This document shows, in pieces, positions 22,802-33,777 of a stretch of 64,000 nucleotides of DNA. The notes under the pieces were generated by a model. The model saw only the letters and a list, made by a program, of their open reading frames with translations, did not search any database and was not told the DNA's origin. The translations under genes were made by a program, and so were the position numbers. This DNA comes from Copromyces sp. CBS 386.78 (taxonomy: Eukaryota; Ascomycota; Sordariomycetes; Sordariales; Sordariaceae). The stretch's first letter is position 1. The number at the start of each line of letters is the position of its first letter. The stretch spans positions 496,001 to 560,000 of the forward strand of contig MU839087.1 of the NCBI GenBank assembly GCA_030685235.1, written 5' to 3'.

Positions 22802-25800
22802 ATGGATCTTCTCGAGACACAGGTCAGCGATTTGCGCTCCTTCCTCGGCGCCGGAGGTCTGCCTTCAACAACACCCACCGCTACAGCTTCTTCATCCCCA
22901 AATGCCATAGGTACAGCTGCGGCAGCTATTCAGCAAGGAATGCCTGGCTCAACACCGGGAGCTTCTGGGGGCGCCTTGGATCTGGGTTCCATGTCGGTGG
23001 CCGGGCTGACGGGTGGAAGTGGTGGTGGTGGCCACGGTGGGATGCCATCAAATGCCGCCTTGTCGCCGCATTCATCTACTGGATACCCACTCCCGAATCC
23101 GAACCCTTACACCGGTCACCACCACAGCCAGGTGCAACAACACCAGCTTCAGCCGCTCCAGAGCCACCAGCGAGACTTTGGGTCTCACGACTTCACTTCC
23201 GGTCCCATGAGGGCGGCTGAAAGTGCCGGCCATGGGGGCCCCCGACCATCGATCACTGGTAGCACAACCGCCTCTCTCGCCAACCACCATGATCCCTACC
23301 GTCGCAACTCGTCCGTGTTCTCTCCGCGCGGCGACAATTCCGCTCATGACATGAACTCCATGAACTATGAATCTCCGGCAGCACAGTCGGATACCCAAGA
23401 CCATCCTGCCGGAACAGCATCTCGGAATAACAGCACTACCTCGGGCACTGCCGCTAAGCGTAAGGCTGGCGATGACGATGGCGCTTCAGGCTCTACGAAG
23501 CAACAGCGGAGTAAAAGAAATAGAGTGTGTAGCATCTCATCTCAATCCATATGGCTCATCCGATCCACGTCCCATTTCAACCCATCTTTGCATGTGGAAA
23601 TGGTACCACCATGTACAAGGACATGTTAGCTGACCTCCAAACTCTCTCGTAGTACATTTCGATAGCATGGTATGCTCACCTCGTCCCCTTCCTCTTCTAT
23701 CCCTCCTCACGTCCAAGAAGACTTCTATTCCTCAACGGACTTGGAGACAGCTTTCTTCACTTTTTTTTTTTTTTTTTTTTTTTTGGGAATGTGATCGCTG
23801 ACCGCGGTCCTCAACGTCCGCAGCAACGAGTGCAAACGCCGCAAGATCAAATGCAATGGCCAAAATCCTTGCCAGAGATGTGGCCATCTCAATCTCCAGT
23901 GTCTCTATGCGCCCAACTGTTGCTCCCACAGCCTCAAGGACTCGGACGAGTTCAAGCAGATGGCCGACCAAGTGACCCGTCTCCAGGACCAGGTCGAAAC
24001 TCTCTTCAGCAACATGAGTGCCTTGCGCCAGGAAGCCCTCCGTCTCGCCCCCATACACGATCGCATCTTGCCACTGCCTTCCGCGACAGTCACCCCCTCG
24101 CCATCGACGGCCTCCATACCCCAGTTCCCTAGGCCTCTTGCTGCTTTGCGACCACCCTCAACGTTCAATGGACCGACCAGCATCGCTTTTACTGTGGACG
24201 TGGCCAAGAACACCCTGCACAACATGGGATACGCCGGTGCTAGCGAGGCACCCGACGACAGCGGTGACAGTGGCGATGGCAACAGCGGCGCACAGGCCGA
24301 ACCGACACCGCGAACATCACCAACACCGCTACCCCCGATGCAACCATCCCCCTATCAAAGACAGATCGATCCATTGTGGGAGTTTGATAAGACCGAAATA
24401 ATCCGACTTTGCAAGCTGCACGAGGAAGAAGTTAGTGTCATGTATCCTCTCATGACGATGGAGAGCACTATTCAACATGCGGAGGAGCTCTCTGAGTGGA
24501 TGGAAAAATCAAAGAGGCAAGGCTTGGTGCCACCGGCAGGCCAGTACGAGTCGCTCACCGACGACAGGACGCTTCTACTCAAGATTATTCTATGTTGTGC
24601 CTTGGCTATTGAGGAACACGGAAACAGCAAGAGGGCAGCTCGGCTGTATGAATCGATCGAGGCTGTTACCATGAAGACGTTGATGAGTGGGCCTGCTGAT
24701 GTCACCAAGTTACCCTACCTGGCTCTTGTCGCCGGCTACAAGTTCTTTTCCAACGACGAGCTTGCGGCCTGGCGTATCATGGGCCAACTCATGCGGCTAT
24801 GTTTCGAACTGGGTCTCCACCGGCGAGAGGGTATTGACAAGATCACCGACCCTCAGGACAGGAGGAACGCTCTCAATACGTTTTGGTCCGCCTATGTGCT
24901 GGAGAGGAGGTGGAGCTTTGCTACTGGTTTGCCCTTTGTGTGCCACGACGATAAGATCGACCCTAAGCTGCCCTACCCGGTAAGACCGAGACATCGGAAC
25001 CTCCTACCACTCAAGAGCCCCGCTGACCGTTCCGACACAGGACGACCACCCGTACTTGGTAGCCATGATCACTTATTCTAGGCTGGCCGCTAAGATCTGG
25101 AAGCTGGTAGACTACTTCGAGCCGGCCGTCATCCGCGAGCTGAAGCCTAGCGACTTTGAAGAGCTAGACGGCAAGATCATCGATTGGTATAACAGTGTTC
25201 CCGAAGAAGTCAAGATCAACTCGCTTGACCCACTCAAGATGCCCATAGGGCCGCGAGGGCATGTTTACGATACCCAACGCTTGCAGATCTGGACAAGACT
25301 GAGGCTCAACCAGGTATGTTGATCTATCCTAGAGGGTTTCTTGGAAGAGATCGGTTGCTTACTCCTTTTTTCCAAGATCCGCATCTGGCTGTATACTCCA
25401 GTACTGCACAGCGCCATCAGCATGGTCGAAAACATGCAGTTCGCCCGTAAGGCGGTCGACCTAGCGAAGGAGACGATTCATTACTTGACAGACCTCAACG
25501 CCGCCACGAATATCTACCGCCGCATGCAAATGTTCTATCACCAGTTTCTCACCTCCGCCATCGCCGTCTTGTTCCTCGCTTCGACCCACGCACCCATCCA
25601 ATTCAGCGCCTCCTGCCGCAAGGAATTCTACATGGCTCTCGAACTGGTCAAGAACATGTCGGCAAAGTCATGGGTATCGCAACGGATATGGCGCACGATC
25701 GGGTCTCTTAAGAAATACGCTTCTCGGCTGGGAATGGAAGAAGACAACTCAAATACTTTGAACCCGACAGCCCGCAATACACAAAACGCCATGACCAGGC

Positions 25801-26273
25801 CTCTCGGTGGGCGCTTCCAAGACAGCAACACTTCCGGCGGTAGTCCTGCGAGTAGCGTGTACAGCCCTGGCACTGCGACATACTCTGGAGGAGGACCGTT
25901 TAGCCGCTCCGATGCCCTGTCTCAAGGGGCTAGAGGCGGCGGAGGCGGCGGCGGACTTGCCTCGGGCGCCTCAACCCCGGCGGCGCATCAGAACAACCTG
26001 ACCCAGGGATCGTCGCCGGATGATCAGACCAATGGGCTCAGGCTACACACTGAGATGTCGCGCATCTTTGAGGATATGCAAGGAGTACGGCAGGGAGTGA
26101 ATAGAATTCGCTCACCAGATATGTCCCTCGGCGGCGGCGCTGGAGGCGGGGGACACTTTGCTAGTCTGTTGAGCCCGCATGATGTTGGCATTCCTGGGGA
26201 GAGGGCGTCCATGGGAAGCCCGGCTTCTTCTAATGGGGCTGGGGTGTACCAGCAGCTGAGGGATATGTTCTAG
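22802..26273 (+). CDS. Zn(II)2Cys6 transcription factor with fungal-specific domain
   Basis: Five exons: 22802-23524, 23653-23669, 23824-24979, 25041-25313 and 25377-26273 (1021 aa). A 240-residue Gly/Ser/His-rich N-terminal extension precedes the zinc cluster. The cluster follows the C-x2-C-x6-C-x5-C-x2-C-x6-C rule at Cys247, 250, 257, 263, 266 and 273 (CNECKRRKIKCNGQNPC). Its first Cys codon is split between the 17-nt exon and exon 3. A short coiled linker follows (MADQVTRLQDQVETLF). The fungal transcription-factor middle homology region lies roughly at residues 370-740, including LMRLCFELGLHRR and NTFWSAYVLERRWSFATGLP. The C-terminus is Gly/Ser-rich. DNA-binding nuclear regulator; target genes unknown. 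The second intron contains about 25 T in a row. The gene starts 333 bp after the Harbinger element. Confidence 0.93.
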
Positions 26274-26864
26274 ATGTGTACTCTGTTGGAATAGAGGCGG
26301 AGAGTTTGTTAGGCTTGCAGACGTCTCTTATACAGTTTTAAAAGAGTCATGTACATGATACCCATAGCATTATATAGTTCGAGAGCACATGTACCGAATT
26401 TAATGGACACAAATCCGAGCGGGGACGCTCCTCGGAAAAGATGGTGTAAGTTAACGGATCAAATCAACGTGATTCCATATCCGGACAGGAAGCCTCCCCT
26501 AACAAGCAGCAGCAAGTGAATGGATGTTCCGGATTTTGGCAATCAGGCCGGAGTTATCCCTAACCCCCAAATCTTTGATTTCCACTTGGGCATAAAAGCC
26601 GTTTATCCCCCTTCTGCCTCCTTTCATGTTCTGTATGGGGTCAGTACGGAGGGTCGCACCTACAGAGTGTACTGCACTGCAGCTGCGTGTTCAGGCAGCG
26701 ATTACATCAGCCAAGTGCAGGGTCCACCAACGACATCGATCTTCCCAACAACTCATGCATGCATTGGATCTTCCCCAAACATCAGACACAGCCTTCTGCA
26801 CCGCACTGAAACATCACCAACTCCGAGCCGCGCAGCATCCGAGTACCTGACAACCGAAAGCAAA
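26274..26864. other. intergenic before the SDR gene
   Basis: The frame of the SDR gene is open from 26520, but this part lacks conserved sequence and the dinucleotide-binding strand starts only at 26865. I treat it as promoter and leader. Confidence 0.4.
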
Positions 26865-28056
26865 ATGGCCACCACTGCCAAAACAGTAGTAGCAACAGGT
26901 GCTTCATCTGGCCTGGTCTGTAGCCAACTTTTCCCTCTTGCTCAGCCCCTCCATGTCTGCTTCGGCACCCTTCAGTCAAGAACTAACACACCCCCAAAAC
27001 AGGGTTTCCACGTAATCAAACATCTCCTCTCCCAGTCCTCGCAGCCGTACAATTTTATTCTTGGCGCCCGCGATGTACCCCGTACGCAGAATGCTTATCA
27101 AGCTGCATTCCCGGCCTTGTCCCCGTCCGGGTCCATGGATCCCCACTCGCTTGAGATCTTGCCGCTGGAGCTGTCGGATCTCAAGACAGTCAAGCGCTTT
27201 GCGACTCAAACGTTGGACAAGCTCGGCGACAGGAAGATCGATTACCTCCTGCTGAATGCTGGGATTACCAATGGGGCTGGGACTGAGAAGCCTGGGCCGG
27301 GTGGGAGTAAATGGTGTGAGGCGTTGGTGGTTAACCATTTGTGTGAGTCTCCTTGAGTCCCTGGGCTGATTGTCGTCACCAGACAGTGCTTGATTGGGTC
27401 TAGAGACGCCTGTAGAACTAACTACGGAACCAGCCCAACATTACCTAACCCACCTCCTCCTCCCCGCGCTTCTCCGATCCCGACCCAATACCGATACCAC
27501 CGGCACTACCGAAAGTCGCATCGTCGTAGTCTCCTCGGGCGCCATCCGCGGCGTCACGGACCCAAGCACGCTTCCAAAGGACCTGCTCGCCGGCTCGGGC
27601 AAGGACGGAGACACGGTATATGCCGAGAGCAAGTTCGTGCAGTTGCTCGGGGCACACTGGTGGCGGAGAAAGTTGAAGGAGACGGGCTGTAAGGTGGTGG
27701 CGGTCAGTCCCGGGTTGATTCCCGGGACAGGCATTGGAAGAGGAAACGGGATGTTGTTGACTATGGAGATGAAGGATGCCAAGAGCGTTGAGGAAGGTGA
27801 GTTACCCTTCTCCTCCCATGATTTCCTTGGTGTTGCCACAAGCTGACGGGGACGCAAAATTACAGGGGCGCAAAGCATCCTGCGGGCTTTTACGCGGGAC
27901 GATTTCCCCGAAGATCCAAATCGTATCTTCCTGACGAGCTGGGGAGAATGGTGGGACACTGATACTATCGGGAAGACTCTGGATAAGGAACTGCAGGATC
28001 GGTGGTGTTATAGGAAGGAGGAGATTGAGGCGGAAGAGGGTTTGACGGGCTTGTAG
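26865..28056 (+). CDS. short-chain dehydrogenase/reductase
   Basis: NAD(P)-dependent oxidoreductase of the classical SDR fold, similar in layout to fungal protochlorophyllide-reductase-like SDRs; substrate unknown. Four exons: 26865-26915, 27003-27342, 27434-27796 and 27866-28056 (314 aa). The cofactor motif TGASSGLG is created by joining exons 1 and 2 (the donor there is the less usual GTCTGT). LLLNAGIT matches the NNAG element, VVVSSGA supplies the catalytic Ser, and VYAESKF gives Tyr193 and Lys197 (YxxxK). VSPGLIPGTGIGR follows as the PG loop. The join VVNHL-SQHYLTHLLLP fits the family. Start at MATTAKTVVATG, directly before the first strand. No signal peptide. Confidence 0.9.
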
Positions 28057-29219
28057 TTGTTAAGGGAAAAACAAGACAATGTCTTCAGGTATGTGCCGTT
28101 TTTGCTCAAGGATTTTCCTGCTCGCGACAGTCAGTTTCTTCTCTGCAGTTCGCTTCATGGTTAAGTCGTTAGGTGCTTCGTGGCGGTGGGGAGGATAGCC
28201 TTTACGCGCGAGTGTTGGTTATCTGCCTAGCTTCCAGAAAGCTACGTTTCTACAGTTCAATACTGGTTTGTTTGGTAGCTGGAGGCCTCGGGCTGACCTC
28301 CCTAGGCGTCTTTATATTCAATAAATTCGTTTCGGTCTATGACCAAAGCCTAATCATACCTTGAAATATTTCATTTCTAGAATTGAATATGCCTGATTGA
28401 ATCTTCCTAATGCCTTTCTAATCCGTATCTAGCCATTACATTTGGTCCTTACAAGGCTGGGGACAGTTCTGGATAGATTCCGTCTAGTATATACGATGCT
28501 TGGCAAAACGACATCAGGCAGTCAGCTAACCCATCAGACCACTCGTGCTTCTCGGAGAAGCTTGGCGACTGTTGTTTGATACCTAGGTAGTTTAAAAGAA
28601 TGTCTCGTGATACCGATGCGAGAGAAGGGAATGTTCGCCATTCAAATAAAAGTTTAGGTCTCTTTATCCGGTAGCCAATGGTTCGGTTCGGTTGTTCCGA
28701 GGAAGCTCAAGTGTAACCATCACGGCAGCGGCCAACGCCAAGCTTCACGAGATTTCAGGGCTGAGCTTCTTTGGAAGAGGCGAGAGCGTGCATTATCACC
28801 ATCAATATTTCGGCCCTCGATAAAGTTCAGCTGTAGAGGTGTGAAACGGGGCGACAATTTGACAATTTGACCGATGATGAATGAGGTGATAACGGGAAAT
28901 CGGTACTCCGGCACACCCAACCCATCTACAGTGGAGTTGTGCCGAGCCCTTTTGGCGGAGTTTTACCCCTGTCAACAGTGAGGGCCATCACTGGCTCAAT
29001 GGCTGGGCGCTGTCATGTGAATGGGGCGGCCGCCGGAGTACAGGCCGTTTTTCTGGAGCTTACGGCGGTCTTCCGCTCTTCCACGTCCTGATCCGGCATC
29101 CCGGGTGTAGCGGGTGTGACGGTGACGGGTGGTTGGTGAAAGTGGAAACTTGCATCACAGAGCCAACAAGAAGGTGACGGGGAATGGGAAATGCCATATC
29201 TTCATTTGGGACTGGGAGA
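28057..29219. other. intergenic
   Basis: No gene supported. The frames are short and overlap on both strands. Confidence 0.4.
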
Positions 29220-29224
29220 AGCTT

Positions 29225-29461
29225 TGTGAGAAGATTCTGGGCGTTTGCTGCACAGACCGCTAGTCCTTTGCGCTGCAGGGCCTTTGCCCTGCAACCCTCC
29301 TTTGACAGCGGATCTGGCACCTCCCAGAATCCCCTCCTTTGCAGACCTTCCTCCTCTTTGTATCACCAGCTCTATATAGCTGGTGATCCCCTCCAGCTTC
29401 AGTTAGCTGGATCCCTCAATCAATACATCATCATTCACATCATTTCGTGATCCATCTCATA
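29225..29461 (+). repeat. 5' long terminal repeat
   Basis: 237 bp. Carries a perfect hairpin, ATCACCAGCTC/TATATAGCTGGTGAT around 29360, that contains a TATATA box. Confidence 0.75.
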
Positions 29462-29473
29462 GGTTATGAGCCC
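29462..29473 (+). other. primer-binding site (half tRNA-iMet)
   Basis: GGTTATGAGCCC begins at the base after the LTR. It equals the reverse complement of GGGCTCATAACC, the anticodon-stem-loop sequence of eukaryotic initiator tRNA. Confidence 0.6.
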
Positions 29474-30208
29474 TCGCGCATCGCGCGCACCCTTTTCAGA
29501 AGCTATTCTAGCCTCCTGCACTTCCTTTCCATTTACGGAGGTGTAGGAGGGCAGCAACTCCTATTAAGAAAGGGCGATATCGCTATTATCGACTTTTAGT
29601 CGCAATAACAACAATCTTATTAAAAGATTACCTCGACTAAAGCCTAAGGTCACCCTTAATCTCACTAGGAGATCTACCCTTTGACTAAAATCACTAAAAC
29701 GGTTACTTTTTATTTACCTTTTCTATTTATCAAAACTATTCAACTAAAGTCAACTTTCTCTCTACCCGGCTTTCTTTCCTTCAACCCCAAAAGTCCATCC
29801 TTCTTTTGATGGCAACGAAAGTCTACCTCAATCTTGGTGGCAAACCCCAACCGAAAGTCTATCTATCTTGATGGCCCCGATCTAAAGAAGCTAAGAAAGG
29901 GTAGTAGCCAAAGAGAAAAGCTAATTCGAATATTTTACTAAACCCTGCCCGAACCTAAAGAATAAACTAAGGAGATGAGAGGAGGAGTAGAAGAATCTAA
30001 TGGGTAAACTATTTTAAACCTAGAGTTAGAGGACGTTAGCCAGATGCCAGTAGCTAGAGTTGCTAGTTGCCCGAGCCCCCTCTAACGAGGATATTTGAAG
30101 CTGATAGAAATTAATGGAGGACCCGGAAGGAGATGGAGATACCCTTATTTTCACCCTTTTGTTTATATGTACATAGATTATTTTCCTTCTGTCAGGTCTG
30201 TGGGGGTG

Positions 30209-30319
30209 TGTGAGAAGATTCTGGGCGTTTGCTGCACAGACCGCTAGTCTCCAGCTTCAGTTAGCTGGATCCCTCAATCAATACATCATCATTCACATCA
30301 TTTCGTGATCCATCTCATA
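30209..30319 (+). repeat. 3' long terminal repeat, internally deleted
   Basis: 111 bp. The first ~40 bp and last ~70 bp match the 5' LTR; the middle ~126 bp are absent. Confidence 0.75.
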
Positions 30320-30324
30320 AGCTT

Positions 30325-31136
30325 ACAATGTCACATTCAGTATTACCGAACGAATCCGATCCTGCACAAGCTACCTTATGGCTTGTCAAATCAACGTGAA
30401 AGTCACGAGCTGAACACACCATCCCACCACCACACTTTGTACGTGCCGCAGCAACCACGATATCGCTCGTCGTCGGTGTGCGGTACCAGTACCAGTGGGT
30501 GCTGCGGGAGCGGCACACTCAAATACGAGATATACTACACTAGCTCCAGTGGCTCCCTAAAACCGTCTCTCCACACCCCCGGATTGTGGGAACGCCAAGG
30601 ACCCTATAGGCGGTTCCCAGTGACGATGCTATTCCGCTGTCGGTAGTGTAGCTGTGGGCTTGTAAGCTGGCGTTCGGAATACGAACATCGTCACTTGCCA
30701 GGAAGAAAAAGTTGGTCCGCGCCATGTTTGCGCCATTGTGGGCGGAATTGGTGGAAGTGCCTTTCCGGTGAAAAAGTTTGCTGTGATGATCGAAAAACTG
30801 GGGGGCTTGTTGGTTTTTGTATAAATGAAGGGCTGATGGACTAACAATCGTTCTGTGTCTCCCTTCTCTCCCAACATCCCCCATCGATATTTGTGTCTCA
30901 CCAGATTGACAGGAAACGCGCATCAATCTTCCAGACTTTGTGTGACAAGAAGACACAACAGTTGGTCGCGTTTGACAACAACAGCAAGAACAACCACGGA
31001 ACTTTTTTCACATAACAGCTCCACCATCCGCCATCGTTATTTCCCTCCCAGACCGAACTACTTCAAAAAGTTCAGTCCCACCAACTTCTTTCCCATCACC
31101 AGGGCACCGCCGACACCAAACCACCAATCAATCAAA
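30325..31136. other. promoter and leader of the secreted-protein gene
   Basis: No gene supported; CA- and CT-rich toward the ATG at 31137, which is common in fungal leaders. Confidence 0.4.
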
Positions 31137-31796
31137 ATGAAATCCACAACCACTACCGTCCTCACCGCGCTCAGCGCCCTCACCCTCTCTCCCGTGGCCC
31201 TCGCCGACTTCGACGGTTTCTTCCGCTTCATCGGCGGCAACGCCATCATCTCCGGCGAGCGCCTGCGCCTGAACAACTCGATCCCGTGGATCTCCCCCGG
31301 CGTCTCGCACGCGCCCTACAACCCAGCCGACCACTACTCGCGCATCTACATCAACGACACCACGCCCAACCTTCTCTACGTGGTCCCCACCAACCCGCAC
31401 CCTCCTCCCGTGCCCGGCTACTACGCCCTTTCCGGCACTGAAGGCGTGCCCGACGCGTACCGCTTGGTGCAGACTTATCGTCCTGATGAGGAGGGGAGTG
31501 TCAATTTGTATAAGGAGTGGAAGGTCAAGAAGGCGTGTGCTAAGGGAGGGAACAAGAATGAGACGAGGAGCCTGCTCAGGTATGGCAATGATTTGTATGG
31601 CGAATGGAGGTGGATTGCGGTTAGGGAGATTGGGTATACCGGCGCCGAGAGGTGGGTGCCGTGGTGGGTGAAGCCCTCCGAGGCGAACATTGGAAACTTG
31701 ACGGCGTGGGACTATGATATTGCGGATCTGGAGCTCGTGGCTGCCACCGGCGGTGTGAACTCGAACGCGCCGGGCGGTGTTGAGGAGGGCAACTAA
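31137..31796 (+). CDS. small secreted protein, unknown function
   Basis: Intronless, 219 aa. The N-terminus is a clear signal peptide (MKSTTTTVLTALSALTLSPV, cleavage likely after ALA before DFDGFF). Four N-glycosylation sequons are visible (NNS, NDT, NET, NLT). The middle is Pro/Tyr-rich (NPHPPPVPGYYAL). The C-terminal half is Trp-rich (LYGEWRWIAVREI, then RWVPWWVKPSE) and ends in an acidic Gly-rich tail. Only two Cys are apparent, so it is not a typical Cys-rich effector. Codon bias toward C-ending codons in the first half suggests good expression. No domain recognised; location outside the cell or in the wall is inferred from the signal peptide. Confidence 0.85.
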   Translation: MKSTTTTVLTALSALTLSPVALADFDGFFRFIGGNAIISGERLRLNNSIPWISPGVSHAPYNPADHYSRIYINDTTPNLLYVVPTNPHPPPVPGYYALSGTEGVPDAYRLVQTYRPDEEGSVNLYKEWKVKKACAKGGNKNETRSLLRYGNDLYGEWRWIAVREIGYTGAERWVPWWVKPSEANIGNLTAWDYDIADLELVAATGGVNSNAPGGVEEGN

Positions 31797-32511
31797 AGGA
31801 TGGACTTGGGTTTGCAGATGAAAGGAGGGAGGGAGAGCTTTTGAGGATGAGGCGGGGAGAGTAACAAAGGCCTGGGAGGTGGCGGACTCGAAGGAGATGT
31901 GCTCGGGTTGGAGGGGAGGAAGTAATTGGGTGTTTTACGGTTCACGGGTAGGTTGTCTATAGGATAGATGACTGCTGGCGTGTTGGACATATCTTCTTGC
32001 ACATATCTTTCAACCGCACTCGCGGTCTTCAACTTCATTTTCCCCCATACTTCATTGAACTTCATGCTACCTACATTTGTCCTTTGCCTCCATATCCGTG
32101 TTACCTGAAGTCAATCACTTTTTGTCATGGTGGATTCGTTCCGCTGCTTTTACGGACTAGGACAAAGAAACTCCTCAGCACTGGGAGGATCTAATTCTCG
32201 GCCGGCAGCATCATTGTTTTTCTTTGATTATAATTCCGAGGGGCCGGGCCGTGTCTACAAAGGTAGATGCCTCGAACAAGCTAGTCGGACTGCATAGTGA
32301 AAGCGGGCCTTTGACAGTATAATCCGAACAGAAAGGAAGGTGAAACACACAGACACGGCTGGTAAGGACACGATCGTTGGTTGTTCGTCTTTCATCTTTC
32401 ATGAAGGCCGGCAGTCAAGCCTCTCCGTCGTCGCCTTCTTCGATCTGCCTCGTCCCTTCAACAAAGAAAGGATGTCTGGTCTCGAAGCTCCACGTCCGAG
32501 CTCGAAGCTTA
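31797..32511. other. intergenic
   Basis: 3' flank of the secreted-protein gene and unassigned sequence; no gene seen. Confidence 0.4.
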
Positions 32512-32979
32512 TGTTATGTTCGGAAGCCCAGTACACCAGTATAGTAGAGGTTGCATAGAGGTATACTGTTGATGGCCTGCAGCAAAATTGCTGTACAGTA
32601 ATGCAACAGTAATGCACCCCAACCTACCCCAAACTCCCCTCCTATAACAGTTTCGTGTTCGTTAGTACTGTTGTACTATGTATGAGGCGCTGTAAAACAG
32701 GGCATATGCGCGCTCGAAATCCTCTCATACTGCCCGGCATAAACATGGGTTTTCACGCAGTATGAAAGCGAAGAACGCAGTAAGAACTCCAACGATTTCT
32801 GGCCTTCTGATTGGTCAAATGCACCCATTGGGGGAGTTGGGGGAAGTGCAGCGACCTACCTCGACTTGCAGATTTTTACTGGAAAACAGCCGAACGCAGA
32901 AAACAGGGCAGTATACTATTGCTTACTGCCATATAAACTTCCTTACTGTTACTGGTATACTGGGCTTCCGAACGCAACA
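32512..32979. mobile_element. MITE-like element, 468 bp, TA-flanked
   Basis: Ends are inverted repeats: GTTCGGAAGCCCAGTA at the left (from about 32517) and its complement TACTGGGCTTCCGAAC at the right (to about 32974), extended outward by TGTT/AACA and inward by ACCAGTA with a few mismatches. TA lies at each border (32510-32511, 32980-32981), suggesting a TA-targeting (Tc1/mariner-like) or TTA-targeting family. No ORF inside. Confidence 0.6.
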
Positions 32980-33197
32980 TAAATGTCTTCATTCCGTGGA
33001 TAGCGTGGTATCCGGCCGAACAGCATCACCCTTAGAACTCCCATTTACCCTAGCAGACCATCCAACATCCACGGCCTTCACTGAACATATCTTCATGTAC
33101 GGAAGACAGAAATAGCACAACAAAGCAGATTAAGGACAACAATGACACCACCCATTTTCGGTACCGCACGACTATATGGGATACCGAGCAATTTGGG

Positions 33198-33204
33198 TAT
33201 AAAA
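33198..33204 (+). promoter_or_regulatory. TATA box of the 44-aa gene
   Basis: TATAAAA 144 bp upstream of the ATG at 33348, followed by CA-rich leader sequence with no intervening ATG that would block it. Confidence 0.4.
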
Positions 33205-33347
33205 ACAACACCATCGCCCCAACTAATGTTCTCTCTTCTCTGCCAACACCAGCCTCGACAGAAAGAATTCTAAGACAGCAACAAAAACATCATCACAGAC
33301 CAAGCCTTTCCCCAGCCAGCCCTTCACTACCTTACTCGACATCCAAA

Positions 33348-33482
33348 ATGCCCGAGAAGAGGCTCACCCCCAGCTTTCAGGTCAGGCGGATGACTGCCCC
33401 CGACCCGAACAAGAAGAAGGCCGAAGACAACAAGCAACAAGACAAGAAGGATGAGGGCAAGAAGAAGGAAGAGAAGAAGTAA
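33348..33482 (+). CDS. 44-aa Lys/Glu-rich micro-protein
   Basis: Short ORF in a plausible setting: TATA box, CA-rich leader and AAAATG start. The protein begins MPEKRLTPSFQVRRMTAPDP, followed by an almost pure Lys/Glu/Asp/Gln tail. RRMTAPDPNKK echoes two motifs of the gene cluster downstream: the RLIAMTAP segment of 42569 and the NPNK block of 38471 and 39793. Function unknown. Too short for certainty, but the motif sharing makes coding likely. It sits 150 bp from an intron-containing tRNA on the other strand. Confidence 0.5.
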   Translation: MPEKRLTPSFQVRRMTAPDPNKKKAEDNKQQDKKDEGKKKEEKK

Positions 33483-33634
33483 CTTCTTTCATCTTTTTCT
33501 ATACTTTTCTTTTTCCGCACAGCGGCACCGCAAGAATGACATGCACCCTATTCCATCAGCAAGCAAAAGGAACGAACAACGCCAGCTCCAATCTCAATCA
33601 GAAAGACAAAAAACACAAAAAAAGAAAAAAGACA

Positions 33635-33777
33635 TGCGCGGTCCGGGATTCGAACCCGGGATCTTACACTACGGTTGCCGGCCGCTTTCACACTTTGTGT
33701 GTGTGTGCGTCCTCGGGTAGCCGGCCCTCAGCACAAAATTTTGGAGTGTACACGTTAGACCACTACGCCAACCGCGC
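33635..33777 (-). tRNA. intron-containing tRNA, probably Trp(CCA)
   Basis: Acceptor stem GCGCGGT/ACCGCGC, D arm GGCGTAGTGGTCTAACG and T arm CCGGG-TTCGAAT-CCCGG are all perfect; the discriminator is A. About 69 nt of intron (roughly 33671-33739) follows the anticodon. The sequence ACACTCCAAAA fits a CTCCAAA loop with anticodon CCA, the usual intron-bearing fungal tRNA-Trp loop. With that reading, however, the anticodon and D stems each have a mismatch. The alternative register pairs perfectly (TACAC/GTGTA) but puts C at position 33. A T run on the transcript side (33625-33630) can terminate Pol III. The intron contains a CA/GT dinucleotide run. Confidence 0.75.

Larger units (their letters stand above)
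29225..30319 (+). mobile_element. non-autonomous Ty1/copia-type LTR element
   Basis: Two direct terminal repeats, 29225-29461 (237 bp) and 30209-30319 (111 bp), both begin TGTGAGAAGATTCTGGGCG and end CCATCTCATA. The second has lost about 126 bp internally. Target duplication AGCTT lies on both sides (29220-29224, 30320-30324). GGTTATGAGCCC directly follows the 5' LTR and is the complement of the initiator-tRNA anticodon region, the half-tRNA priming used by copia-like elements. A G-rich stretch (30202-30206) just before the second LTR is a candidate polypurine tract. The 747-bp interior has no ORF. It is a deletion or TRIM-like derivative needing enzymes from elsewhere. Orientation set by the primer site. 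Confidence 0.8.

Noticed and set aside
16818..28056. Secondary-metabolite cluster (FAH, transcription factor, SDR)
   Set aside because: No synthase or transporter is present, the genes are separated by a transposon, and FAH is an ordinary catabolic gene.
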